Notes under the pieces: model-generated | Seen by the model: the letters and a program-made list of their open reading frames with translations, nothing else | Database searches by the model: none | Told to the model about the DNA's origin: nothing | Shown: positions 32,047-41,015 of the stretch, piece by piece | Layout of the letters: every line of letters begins with the position of its first letter | How positions within the stretch are numbered: the first letter of the stretch is position 1 | Translations under genes and position numbers: made by a program | Origin: M55B154 sp964486725 | GTDB lineage: Bacteria > Spirochaetota > UBA4802 > UB4802 | DNA length: 64,000 nucleotides | Direction: 5' to 3' | NCBI GenBank assembly: GCA_964486725.1 | Contig: CAZAOK010000001.1 | Span: forward strand, 62,001 to 126,000

Positions 32047-32809
32047 ATATTGCGCTGCGGCGATTATTTTTATTACGGTGCTGCTGGCTGCTGGTCAATT
32101 ATTAGCCCAGGACGCGGGTGGCGTCCGAATGCCTATACCTAAAATTGCCTTTGATGTCGAAGAGGCATCATCACCGAAAGATGTTGCTCTCAGCCTGCAA
32201 ATATTATTTCTGCTGACCATATTGACCCTTGCCCCTTCTATCATTATGATGATGACCGCTTTTACCAGGGTTGTCATTGTTCTCGACTTTGTGAAAAGGG
32301 CATTGTCACTGCAGCAGATGCCTCCAACACAGGTAATTGTGGGGCTTTCCATATTTCTCACAATATTTATCATGGCTCCCACCTTTACCGAGGTGAATGA
32401 TACAGCCCTGCAGCCATATCTCAACGGTAAAATCAGCAATGAGCAGTTTTTCGAACGGGGAATGGAGCCTATGCGTACATTCATGTTTAAACAGACGCGA
32501 AAGAAGGATATTGCGCTTTTTATCGAGCTTGCCAGGCTGGAGAAACCAGAAACACAGGAGGATGTACCGTCGTATTGTCTTATCCCCGCGTTTATGATCA
32601 GTGAGTTAAAAAAGGCTTTCGAGATTGGTGTATACCTGTTTATACCATTTATTGTTATAGATATGATTGTAGCCAGTGCGTTGATGGCGATGGGGATGAT
32701 CATGCTTCCACCGGTTATGATTTCTCTGCCGTTTAAAATTATATTGTTTATACTGGTGGATGGCTGGAATCTGCTTACGTATGAACTGGTACGCTCATTT
32801 GTGCAGTAG
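32024..32809 (+). CDS. fliP: Flagellar export gate protein FliP
   Basis: The 261-residue product has a cleavable signal peptide (about residues 1-29), as in FliP of other bacteria. The core includes LFLLTILTLAPSIIMMMTAFTRVVIVL, RALSLQQMPPTQVIVGLSIFLTIFIM, LIPAFMISELKKAFEIGVYLFIPFIVIDMIVAS and MMLPPVMISLPFKIILFILVDGW-like segments. FliP forms the ring of the type III export gate with FliQ and FliR. AGGAAG precedes the ATG at 32024 by 4 nt; 32030 is an alternative. Confidence 0.96.
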   Translation: MAMKRIIKYCAAAIIFITVLLAAGQLLAQDAGGVRMPIPKIAFDVEEASSPKDVALSLQILFLLTILTLAPSIIMMMTAFTRVVIVLDFVKRALSLQQMPPTQVIVGLSIFLTIFIMAPTFTEVNDTALQPYLNGKISNEQFFERGMEPMRTFMFKQTRKKDIALFIELARLEKPETQEDVPSYCLIPAFMISELKKAFEIGVYLFIPFIVIDMIVASALMAMGMIMLPPVMISLPFKIILFILVDGWNLLTYELVRSFVQ

Positions 32810-32839
32810 TTCGTATAAATTGGAATCAGGGATGATATT

Positions 32840-33112
32840 ATGACAGATATTACTGTTATTAAAATAATGCGTGAAGCGTTGATGGTGGCAATGGTAGTGT
32901 CAGCTCCCATTCTTGGCATTGGCATGCTGGTCGGGTTGATCGTATCAATTTTTCAGACTACCACCTCAATACAGGAGCAGACGCTGACATTCGTTCCGAA
33001 GATACTGGCTATTTTCGCGGCGTTAATCTTTTTTGCCTCGTGGATGATGCATACGTTAATCAATTACACGAAGGGCGTTTTTATGATGATCTCAAAGATT
33101 GGTGCCGGATAA
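32840..33112 (+). CDS. fliQ: Flagellar export gate protein FliQ
   Basis: This 90-residue protein has two membrane helices (about residues 14-37 and 53-75). The conserved FliQ segment is VGLIVSIFQTTTSIQEQTLTFVPKILA. It forms part of the FliPQR export gate. Its stop at 33110-33112 is one base before the fliR ATG. The length is normal for the family. Confidence 0.95.
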   Translation: MTDITVIKIMREALMVAMVVSAPILGIGMLVGLIVSIFQTTTSIQEQTLTFVPKILAIFAALIFFASWMMHTLINYTKGVFMMISKIGAG

Positions 33113-33113
33113 C

Positions 33114-33893
33114 ATGCAGTATTTTGTTCTACAATTTCAGATTTTTTTTCTTATCATGGTGCGCCTGGCAGCCATGTTTATGGTGGCCCCGTTTTTTTCA
33201 AGCGGGGTTATCCCTTTGAGGATCAAGGGTGTTGTAGCGTTTCTCATGACTCTTGTTATGTTTCCTATAGTGTCATCGATGGGGTATGAGCCCACAACCA
33301 ATATGGGTTTATTCGCGGTTATGGTTACACAGGAGATTATTATTGGTTTGTTTATTGGATTCCTTGTGGCGGTTATCTTTTCAGCATTTCAGCTTGCAGG
33401 ACAGTTCTTTTCGGTGCAGATAGGTTTTGGTATTAACGAGGTGATTGATCCCCTGGCACAGGTGTCCATACCACTGATCGGGCAGTTTAAAAACCTGATT
33501 GCCCTTTTGCTTTTCCTGGCAATGAACGGTCATCATGTGCTGATTCAGGCAATCTATCGTTCTTATGAACTTGCGCCCGCTTTTTCCCTGAAGGGGAGCT
33601 CGAGCGAAGCATTTTTGAAATTCCTGATGTACGCGTTCAGCGGTATGTTTGTAATCGCGTTAAAAATTGCAATGCCGGTGGTGGCTATTATTTTTTTAGT
33701 AACCATCAGCCTTGGTATTCTGGCAAAAGCGGCACCACAGATGAACATTATGATGCTGGGGTTTCCATTTAAGATAGCTGTAGCCTTTGGAATGCTGATC
33801 ATGATTACCCCCCTTGTGGTGAGAATTATGAACGTATCAATAGAGAGAACTTTTAAATTTATAAGTACAGTGGTGCAACAATGGCCTGTATGA
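33114..33893 (+). CDS. fliR: Flagellar export gate protein FliR
   Basis: This protein of about 259 residues has six predicted membrane helices and typical FliR features: FQIFFLIMVRLAAMFMVAPFFS, VTQEIIIGLFIGFLVAVIFSAFQLAGQFFSVQIGFG, and the NEVIDPLAQVSIPLIGQF loop. The ATG at 33114 follows the fliQ stop by one base; a TTG at 33099 would overlap fliQ and is less likely. The stop TGA overlaps an in-frame flhB start as ATGA at 33890. Confidence 0.94.
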   Translation: MQYFVLQFQIFFLIMVRLAAMFMVAPFFSSGVIPLRIKGVVAFLMTLVMFPIVSSMGYEPTTNMGLFAVMVTQEIIIGLFIGFLVAVIFSAFQLAGQFFSVQIGFGINEVIDPLAQVSIPLIGQFKNLIALLLFLAMNGHHVLIQAIYRSYELAPAFSLKGSSSEAFLKFLMYAFSGMFVIALKIAMPVVAIIFLVTISLGILAKAAPQMNIMMLGFPFKIAVAFGMLIMITPLVVRIMNVSIERTFKFISTVVQQWPV

Positions 33894-35098
33894 ATACTGT
33901 GAACGAGGGATGTGTGATTTCACCTGGAGAAGGGGATTTGAATACCTTTCAATACGACATAATGCTGGAATATCCTGAATATTGTCTTCCAGGCGGCCTG
34001 ACCTTTGACCTGCAGCTATTTTCCGCAGAAGAGGAAGGGCGTACTGAAGAACCAACTGAGAAAAAGTTACGGGAAGCCCGCGAGAAAGGGCAAACCGCCA
34101 AAACCGAAGAGCTCACACAGGCAATTACAGTTATATTCGGATTTATGGTAATATTCTTTCTGGGAGGCTGGATACTTGAGACTATAATAAGGATGACAAT
34201 TTTTTACCTGTCATCCTTCTCGAATTTCACATTGACGAAACAGAGTATATTCAACGAATTTATAGCGGTTGCAAGTGAATCAGGTAAGATATTATTGCCG
34301 ATTTTTGTAACCGCTTTCGTGGCGGCATTCGTGGGAAACGTGATCCAGGTTGGTTTTCAGTTTTCATCCCACCCCCTGAAGCTTGACTTTTCAAAGATTA
34401 AGTTTGATCCGGCCACCATCATGAAAAAGGTACTTTTCTCTAAACAGGTGGCTATGAACCTGTTCAAGTCATTGTTCAAGGTGCTGGCTATTGGTATAGT
34501 ATGTTATCTCGTTATCTTAAGTGATTATGAAGTAATAATCAACTCACCGGACATCGGCATCAGCATGGCCCTGAAAGCAGTGTCCATTACCGGACTGAAA
34601 ATAATAATATGGTCAGCTGTTCTTCTGCTGGTGCTGTCCATACCTGATTATTATTTTCAGAAACAGGAATTTATCGAGTCATTAAAGATGACAAAGCAGG
34701 AAACAAAAGAGGAGATGAAAGAAACTCTTGGTGATCCGCAGGTAAAGGCCAGGCTCCAGGAGATGCAGCGTGAGCTGGTAATGAAAAACATGATACAGGA
34801 AGTGCCCAGGGCAGACGTGGTAGTTACAAACCCTACTCATTACGCGGTAGCTCTCAAGTATGACAGGGCTGCCATGGATGCGCCGGTGATTATCGCCAAG
34901 GGAGCAGACAGCATGGCTCTTCGAATCCGTGAGATTGCCAAGGAGAATGAAATTTTACTGATTGAAAACAGGTACCTTGCAAGGGAGATGTACAACAGGC
35001 TGGATATTGGTGACATGATACCAGAAGATCTCTTTTACGCGGTTTCCCTTGTATATGCGGAGCTGTATCGAAAACAGGGTTTCAAAGAAGCCATATGA
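33890..35098 (+). CDS. flhB: Flagellar export specificity-switch protein FlhB
   Basis: The 402-residue protein has the FlhB layout. A cytoplasmic N-terminus (GRTEEPTEKKLREAREKGQTAKTEEL) leads into four membrane helices. The C-terminal domain carries the self-cleaving motif NPTHYAVALKYD, where cleavage after Asn switches export from hook to filament substrates. The N-terminal LTFDLQLFSAEEEGRTEEPT is extended by about 45 residues relative to enterobacterial FlhB. Start choice: ATG 33890 couples to the fliR stop, and 33881 is an alternative. Confidence 0.95.
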   Translation: MNTVNEGCVISPGEGDLNTFQYDIMLEYPEYCLPGGLTFDLQLFSAEEEGRTEEPTEKKLREAREKGQTAKTEELTQAITVIFGFMVIFFLGGWILETIIRMTIFYLSSFSNFTLTKQSIFNEFIAVASESGKILLPIFVTAFVAAFVGNVIQVGFQFSSHPLKLDFSKIKFDPATIMKKVLFSKQVAMNLFKSLFKVLAIGIVCYLVILSDYEVIINSPDIGISMALKAVSITGLKIIIWSAVLLLVLSIPDYYFQKQEFIESLKMTKQETKEEMKETLGDPQVKARLQEMQRELVMKNMIQEVPRADVVVTNPTHYAVALKYDRAAMDAPVIIAKGADSMALRIREIAKENEILLIENRYLAREMYNRLDIGDMIPEDLFYAVSLVYAELYRKQGFKEAI

Positions 35099-35121
35099 GG
35101 TTGAAACAGGGGATATAATTT

Positions 35122-37227
35122 ATGGCAGAACAGAAAATGAAATCCAATCTCTCGCAGGATTTGCGATGGATGCAGAAGTCTGATGTATTGATGGGGCTTG
35201 GTGTTATTGCTGTAGTGACCATGCTGATCATACCGCTGCCAACCTTTCTTTTGGACTTCCTCATGGCCCTCAGTGTAATGATTGGTATTTTAACACTCCT
35301 GGTGGTAATGTTTGTTGCCAGGTCATTTGATTTTTCTGTATTCCCGTCGTTATTGCTTGTTACCACTGTGTTCAGGCTTGCCCTTAACGTATCCTCTACA
35401 AGGCTGATTCTGCTTGAAGGGTCTGCTTTTGATGGGAAGATCGTGCGTACTTTCGGGGAGTTTGTAGTGGGGGGTAATTACGTTGTTGGTTTCATAATAT
35501 TTATTATACTTGTCGCGGTTCAGTTTATTGTTATCACCAAGGGTGCAACAAGAACCGCAGAAGTTGCTGCCCGGTTTACCCTGGATGCAATGCCCGCAAA
35601 GTTGATGAGCATAGACTCTGACCTTTCAAACGGTATCATTACGGAAGAGGAAGGATTGAAACAGAGAAAGGAAGTTCGAAAGGAGTCGGATTTCTACGGG
35701 GCCATGGATGGTGCGTCAAAATTTGTCCAGGGTGATGTCAAAGTTGGCATCGTTATCACCATTATAAATATCATCGGTGGATTTATTGTTGGAATGGTAA
35801 TGCGGGGAGAAAGTTTTCAAAATGCCCTTGAGACCTATACCCTCTTGAGTATTGGTGACGGGCTTGTAGCACAGATCCCGTCGCTTTTGATAACAACGGC
35901 AACAGGTATTATCGTTACCCGGGCAGTATCAGATGATAATCTTGGCACCGACCTGTCCAACCAGCTCGGCTCACAACCCAGGGCCCTTTTCCTTACCGCG
36001 GGGGCGCTTGGAGCCTCGGTTCTTATTCCGGGATTTCCCAAGATTTCAGTTCTGCTCATATCCATTTCGCTGGCAGCGCTGGGATATGTGCTGATGCAGA
36101 CGAAAGAAGAGGAAGAAGAAAAATCACGCATGGAAGAGAAAGAAGCGTCACTGCGTGAACACAAGCCTGAATCTGTGCTGCCATTGATACAGGTTGATCC
36201 CCTGGAGCTTGAAATAGGGTACAGCCTGATCCCCCTTGCTGATCCTGACCAGGGGGGTACCCTCCTTGAGAGAATTACCAATATCAGGAGAAGAAGCGCC
36301 CTTGAAATGGGCCTGATTGTCCCCCCCATCCGTATACGTGATAACATGGAACTGGGCCCGCAGGAATATTCACTGCTGATAAAAGGCGTAGAGGTGGGAC
36401 GGGGAACCCTGCAGGTTGGGAATCTCATGGCAATGGACCCGGGTACTGTTGAAGAGAAGATCGAAGGCCGGGAATTCATTGAACCTGTGTTTAACCTGAA
36501 GGCAATATGGATTGATACTGAAACCCGTGATATCGCAGAGAGAAAAGGATACACTGTCGTTGATTGTCCCACCATTATTGCCACACACCTGACTGAACTT
36601 ATTAAGAGACATGCTGATGAAATACTGGGCAGGCAGGAAGTGCAGCAGCTTATCGACAATATCAAGAATGATTACCCGGCAGTCGTGAACGAATTGATAG
36701 GCGAGAAAAAGATGACACTTGGGGAGATACAAAAAGTGTTGCAGTCACTGCTTCGTGAACGGGTCTCAATTCGTAACATGGTAACCATTATGGAAACACT
36801 TGCAAGTTACGCGGATTACACGAAGGATATCGGGTTACTGGCTGAATATGTACGCGTCGCGCTGGCCAGGCAGATATGCCGGGAATATGTGGATACTGAC
36901 AAGGTATTATCGGTCATCACTGTTGATCCGGAGATTGAAAACGCAATTAGAACTTCTATCCACGATGATCCAGTTGAAGGACGGGTAGTCGGGCTTGATC
37001 CGGATACTCATTCGAGGGTCTTGAAATCGCTGCTTGAAGCATACACCGAGGCAAGAAACGCGGGATTTCTCCCGGTATTTTTGGTGTCGCCGCAGATACG
37101 CAGTGTCACCTTTACACTGCTGGAGAGGGAGGTGCCTGAACCGGTAGTGTTCTCATATAATGAAATAGTACCTGACATACAGGTGAACATAGTGGCAACA
37201 GCATTGTTGTCTAAGCAAAGCGCGTGA
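35122..37227 (+). CDS. flhA: Flagellar export protein FlhA
   Basis: This 701-residue protein has about eight N-terminal membrane helices (residues 25-310) and a cytoplasmic four-domain tail. The FHIPEP-type segment is VTTVFRLALNVSSTRLIL (about residues 83-100), followed by KGATRTAEVAARFTLDAMPAKLMSID. Both match the family. FlhA is the docking platform for export chaperones and part of the export energy converter. An acidic EEEEE linker follows the last helix. There is a 23-bp gap after flhB. Confidence 0.97.
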   Translation: MAEQKMKSNLSQDLRWMQKSDVLMGLGVIAVVTMLIIPLPTFLLDFLMALSVMIGILTLLVVMFVARSFDFSVFPSLLLVTTVFRLALNVSSTRLILLEGSAFDGKIVRTFGEFVVGGNYVVGFIIFIILVAVQFIVITKGATRTAEVAARFTLDAMPAKLMSIDSDLSNGIITEEEGLKQRKEVRKESDFYGAMDGASKFVQGDVKVGIVITIINIIGGFIVGMVMRGESFQNALETYTLLSIGDGLVAQIPSLLITTATGIIVTRAVSDDNLGTDLSNQLGSQPRALFLTAGALGASVLIPGFPKISVLLISISLAALGYVLMQTKEEEEEKSRMEEKEASLREHKPESVLPLIQVDPLELEIGYSLIPLADPDQGGTLLERITNIRRRSALEMGLIVPPIRIRDNMELGPQEYSLLIKGVEVGRGTLQVGNLMAMDPGTVEEKIEGREFIEPVFNLKAIWIDTETRDIAERKGYTVVDCPTIIATHLTELIKRHADEILGRQEVQQLIDNIKNDYPAVVNELIGEKKMTLGEIQKVLQSLLRERVSIRNMVTIMETLASYADYTKDIGLLAEYVRVALARQICREYVDTDKVLSVITVDPEIENAIRTSIHDDPVEGRVVGLDPDTHSRVLKSLLEAYTEARNAGFLPVFLVSPQIRSVTFTLLEREVPEPVVFSYNEIVPDIQVNIVATALLSKQSA

Positions 37228-37260
37228 TGAAATATTTTACAAAACGAGGAGAATGGTGTT

Positions 37261-38586
37261 ATGAGATACGTAAAGATAAGGGCAAAAACTTATAACGAGG
37301 CAATGATGAATTTGAAGATGGAGCATGGTGATGATGCCATACCCATCAGTCACAAGAACGTGAAAGACGGGGGTTTGTTCAATACCAGTTTTTTCGCCCG
37401 GGATATTGTAGAGTTGACTGCAGCCATACCTGAACGGAAAAACGTGCCAAGAATAAAGCCCGCACAGAAAACGGGATTTGATATTACTGTTGGCGATAAT
37501 GCGACGGCCGCAAGTCAGGCTGTACCCCGGAAGGATTTTCCTGGTGCACAGGCAGCAGCGCAGAGCAGCAGTGCTGAAATTTTGAATTCCGGTATAGCCA
37601 GAAAAGCTGCCCAGGTGACAGGCCAGGCTGAAAAAGAAAAATCTTCTCCTGCGGTACAAGGGGTTGATGGTGAGAAAGACAGGCAGTCATTTGAAAAACT
37701 GGAAAAAGAATTCCATGAGCTTAAAAGTATGCTGAATACTCTGCTTGATCAAAAAGAAACGAAAAGCCATTCACAGGAAAAGCAGGACGACGAAAATGAC
37801 GCGGTTATGCAGCATTTTCGGGAAATGCTTAAGAATAATGATTTCAATGATGATGAATGCAAGGAGATGCTTGGAAAAGTTAAACGTTCTGTAAGCAGCG
37901 AAGACATGAAGGACAAGTATAAAATTGAAAAAAGCCTGCGTGATCTGCTTAAAAGCAAGATCGTGGTGAGCGGTCCCATCGAAAAGGGGAAGAAGAAAAA
38001 AGTACTGATGTTCATAGGGCCAACGGGAGTTGGCAAGACAACAACCATGGCCAAGCTTGGAGCAATATACGCGTTGCGTGAAGGGGTAAAAGTTTCTTTT
38101 ATAACCATAGATAATTACCGGATAGCAGCAACGGAACAGTTGAAAAAGTACGCTGAAATAATGAAAATTCCAATTCACGTGGTGATCGATCATAATTCTT
38201 TTAAAGAAGTGCTGGAAAACGAATCAGCAGATATTATAATGGTAGATACCTCTGGAAGAAGTCACAGAAGCGAATTGAAAATATCCGAGATCAAGGCTTT
38301 CGCTGATGCGTCAGGACACGAAATACAGAAAGTGCTTTGTGTGAGCGCCAATACCAAGAAGGTTGACCTGATGGATGTATTTCGTTCTTATGAAAAAATT
38401 AATATTGACAGTGTTATAATCACAAAAGTTGATGAAACAACTTACATTGGGAATGTAATAGATGTTGCCGATAAGTATAATAAGCCTATAGCATATTATA
38501 CGAATGGGCAGGAAGTTCCCAATGATATATCGGTAGCCAACAGCGATTCCATTGTTGATATGGTTATTGGAAAAACTGCTTCATGA
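37261..38586 (+). CDS. flhF: Flagellar placement GTPase FlhF
   Basis: This 441-residue SRP-type GTPase starts with the N-terminal MRYVKIRAKTYNEAMMNLKMEHGDDAIPI typical of FlhF. A low-complexity linker (about residues 75-150) and an NG domain with G1 FIGPTGVGKTTTMAKLGA, DNYRIAATEQLKKYAE, the G3 DTSGRS and G4 TKVDE follow. FlhF specifies the pole and number of flagella. flhG follows after a 13-bp gap with GGGAGG, so the two are coexpressed. Confidence 0.95.
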   Translation: MRYVKIRAKTYNEAMMNLKMEHGDDAIPISHKNVKDGGLFNTSFFARDIVELTAAIPERKNVPRIKPAQKTGFDITVGDNATAASQAVPRKDFPGAQAAAQSSSAEILNSGIARKAAQVTGQAEKEKSSPAVQGVDGEKDRQSFEKLEKEFHELKSMLNTLLDQKETKSHSQEKQDDENDAVMQHFREMLKNNDFNDDECKEMLGKVKRSVSSEDMKDKYKIEKSLRDLLKSKIVVSGPIEKGKKKKVLMFIGPTGVGKTTTMAKLGAIYALREGVKVSFITIDNYRIAATEQLKKYAEIMKIPIHVVIDHNSFKEVLENESADIIMVDTSGRSHRSELKISEIKAFADASGHEIQKVLCVSANTKKVDLMDVFRSYEKINIDSVIITKVDETTYIGNVIDVADKYNKPIAYYTNGQEVPNDISVANSDSIVDMVIGKTAS

Positions 38587-38599
38587 GGGGAGGTGGAAT

Positions 38600-39469
38600 T
38601 TGGATCAGGCAGCTAATCTCCGCAAGCTGGTCATAGAAAACAGCAACACGGCCAGTAAAACGAAAACGATTGCCATTACCAGCGGGAAGGGTGGTGTCGG
38701 CAAGACGAGTTTTGCGGTAAGTTTTTCGATCGCGCTTTCACAGCGTGGAAAGTCGGTAACCCTTCTTGATGCAGACCTTGGTCTTGCAAATATCAATGTT
38801 GTGCTGGGTATAATACCCAAGTATAACCTGTATCACGTTATAAAAGGTAAAAAAAAGCTTAAAGACATTATTATAGACGTACCGGAAGGCATAAAGATCA
38901 TCGCCGGGGCCTCCGGTTTTCACCAGTTGGCAAATCTTGATATTAAACAGAGAGAAGAGTTCATTAAAGCGCTTTCTGAGCTGGGGTCTGATGATTTCAT
39001 GGTGGTGGATACCGGTGCAGGTATTTCTCAGAATGTGCTGAGTTTTCTCGTAGCATCAGACGAGGTAATAGTGATTACAACCCCGGAACCCACCGCGATT
39101 ACAGACGCGTATGGTACAATAAAAGCTATTGCTGCTAACGCGCCGGATAAAACTGTAAAACTTGTCGTCAACAGGGTGCAAAGTGTGTCCGAAGGAAAAC
39201 GGGTTGCCCAGCGTGTCATCAATATTGCCGGGCAATTTCTGAATATTAAAGTAGAGAATCTCGGGTTTATATTTGAGGACATGTATGTGTCCAAATCTAT
39301 ACGTAATCAAAAGCCATTTATCGCAAGTTATCCCAAGTGCAGGGCATCCAGCTGCGTGGATATTATCGCTGACAGGCTGACCCATTCCGAGACAGAGGAT
39401 ATGAAAGGTAGCGGAATGATGAATTTTTTCAAGCGACTTTTCAGGCCTGAAGAGGAGGAAGGATTATAA
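38600..39469 (+). CDS. flhG: Flagellar number regulator FlhG (MinD-like ATPase)
   Basis: This 289-residue MinD/ParA-type ATPase starts with MDQAANLRKLV, the canonical FlhG N-terminus. The deviant Walker A is SGKGGVGKTSFAVSFSIAL. DADLGLANINVVLG and the VVDTGAG region follow. The start is a TTG at 38600 with GGGAGG 7 nt upstream; the longer frame to 38552 has no ribosome site and lies within flhF. It regulates FlhF and flagellar number. A 137-bp gap follows. Confidence 0.93.
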   Translation: MDQAANLRKLVIENSNTASKTKTIAITSGKGGVGKTSFAVSFSIALSQRGKSVTLLDADLGLANINVVLGIIPKYNLYHVIKGKKKLKDIIIDVPEGIKIIAGASGFHQLANLDIKQREEFIKALSELGSDDFMVVDTGAGISQNVLSFLVASDEVIVITTPEPTAITDAYGTIKAIAANAPDKTVKLVVNRVQSVSEGKRVAQRVINIAGQFLNIKVENLGFIFEDMYVSKSIRNQKPFIASYPKCRASSCVDIIADRLTHSETEDMKGSGMMNFFKRLFRPEEEEGL

Positions 39470-39606
39470 GTATTTATTGGTATAATTGCGGGAAAATGAG
39501 CTATATTTCATTATAAATGATGAAATTAGCCTTTATTAAGGTAAATACTGCTTGATTTATGATAACGATGTAGTATTCTTACTAATAAACAGTCCTGGAA
39601 GACAAC

Positions 39607-40194
39607 GTGGTCATGATGATAAATTTTAAAAGCATTCCAGTTGAAGTTCGTTCGGCACTGATTATGGGGATGACGGCTCTGCTGGTGACATTTATCGTTA
39701 GCCTTCTCGCAGGGAACAGCCCCGTATTGATAGTAGGCCGTACATTCACTATGACATTCATATTTGCAGTAATTGGCCTGGCCGCCATGATTATACTGAA
39801 GCAGTTTGTTCCAGAGGTGTACAATATTTTCGCGGGAGGCATTAAAACAGATACGGTTCCGGAAGAACCTGAGGATGCCGTGCTTGATTCCGGGATGCCG
39901 GATCAGAAAACCGGTGAAAGCACCTCTGAGAAATACACAACAGGTGCAGAACAGAGCTCTTTCGCAGAAGGAGAGGAATCTGTCGAACCAGAAATGACAC
40001 AACCGGGAAGTGATGCCCATGATGAAGTCTTTACTCCTCTTGATAAGGATGATTATCCCAGGGCTGGCAGTGGTCAGGATACCAGGTCTGGCCAGATGGG
40101 GAAACATATAATACTTGATGATAAGAAAGTAAAGTATGAACCGAAGGTAATGGCCGAGGCTATACGAACTATTATGGGCAGAGATAAGGAATAA
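39607..40194 (+). CDS. Conserved membrane protein between flhG and whiG
   Basis: This 195-residue protein has two membrane helices (about residues 18-35 and 42-64). An acidic low-complexity cytoplasmic tail follows (VPEEPEDAVLDSG through DDYPRAGSG), ending with a conserved-looking KVKYEPKVMAEAIRTIMGRD. I recognise no named family. Its location between flhG and whiG suggests a motility-linked role, which is inference. GGAAG precedes the GTG at 39607; ATGs at 39613 and 39616 are alternatives. Confidence 0.6.
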   Translation: MVMMINFKSIPVEVRSALIMGMTALLVTFIVSLLAGNSPVLIVGRTFTMTFIFAVIGLAAMIILKQFVPEVYNIFAGGIKTDTVPEEPEDAVLDSGMPDQKTGESTSEKYTTGAEQSSFAEGEESVEPEMTQPGSDAHDEVFTPLDKDDYPRAGSGQDTRSGQMGKHIILDDKKVKYEPKVMAEAIRTIMGRDKE

Positions 40195-40211
40195 TATAAA
40201 AAAGGTTTTAT

Positions 40212-41012
40212 ATGAACAACAAAAAGTTCGAGGCATTCGATAAGATAGACGAAGAAGAACTCTGGAAAAAATTCGTCAAAACCCAGGAGCAGGATATCCG
40301 GGACTATTTTGTTATTAAATATGCTCCCCTGGTGAAGTATGTCGCGGGTAAAGTTTCAATGGGTATGCCCCAGAATATCGAATTTGATGACCTGGTGTCA
40401 TACGGAGTGTTCGGCCTTATTGACGCGATAACTAAATTTGACCCCGACAGGGGCATTAAGTTCAAAACATATGCAATGACTCGAATACGGGGGGCTATTT
40501 TTGATGAGTTACGGTCAATTGACTGGATTCCCCGGTCGATACGACAAAAGGCCAAGCAGATAGAACAGGTTATATCCGAGTTGGAGAATAAGCTTGGAAG
40601 AACCGTTGAAGATGAAGAAATTGCCCGTGAACTGGGAGTTTCAAATGAAGAATTTCAATCGCTGTTGCATAAGTTAAGCGGCACAGCGATATTATCACTT
40701 AATGATATATGGTACATGGGGGATGACAAAGACGAGCTTTCGATCATGGAAACACTTGAGGCTCCTGGCAGCATGAATCCTGACGTTTTGATAGAAAAAG
40801 AAGAGATAAGGGATTATATTGTAGAAGCTATAAAGAAACTGCCTGATAAGGAAAAAAAGGTGATTGTTCTCTACTATTATGAGGACCTGACACTGAAAGA
40901 GATAGGGGAAGTACTTGAAGTGACTGAAAGCAGGGTATCGCAGCTGCATACGAAGGCAATCATGAGACTTAGAGGGCGTCTTGGAAGGATCAAATCAAAT
41001 ATTGTCGGTTAG
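40212..41012 (+). CDS. whiG: Motility sigma factor WhiG/FliA (sigma28)
   Basis: This 266-residue sigma70-family factor belongs to the WhiG/FliA group. Sigma region 2 (residues about 25-90) shows APLVKYVAGKVSMGMPQNIEFDDLVSYGVFGLIDAITKFDPDRGIKFKTYAMTRIRGAI. Region 3 has PRSIRQKAKQIEQVISELENKLGR. Region 4 (about 195-262) has LPDKEKKVIVLYYYEDLTLKEIGEVLEVTESRVSQLHTKAIMRL, where the HTH reads TESRVSQLH. It drives late flagellar genes. The anti-sigma FlgM lies at 54590. There is 4 bp between its stop and the FapA-like gene. Confidence 0.94.
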   Translation: MNNKKFEAFDKIDEEELWKKFVKTQEQDIRDYFVIKYAPLVKYVAGKVSMGMPQNIEFDDLVSYGVFGLIDAITKFDPDRGIKFKTYAMTRIRGAIFDELRSIDWIPRSIRQKAKQIEQVISELENKLGRTVEDEEIARELGVSNEEFQSLLHKLSGTAILSLNDIWYMGDDKDELSIMETLEAPGSMNPDVLIEKEEIRDYIVEAIKKLPDKEKKVIVLYYYEDLTLKEIGEVLEVTESRVSQLHTKAIMRLRGRLGRIKSNIVG

Positions 41013-41015
41013 TAA

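Noticed and set aside
35835..36665. 276-codon antisense frame inside flhA
   Set aside because: Ser-rich low-complexity shadow of flhA.
38552..38599. Upstream extension of flhG to 38552
   Set aside because: It lies within flhF and lacks a ribosome site; TTG 38600 has GGGAGG and gives the canonical MDQAANLRKLV N-terminus.
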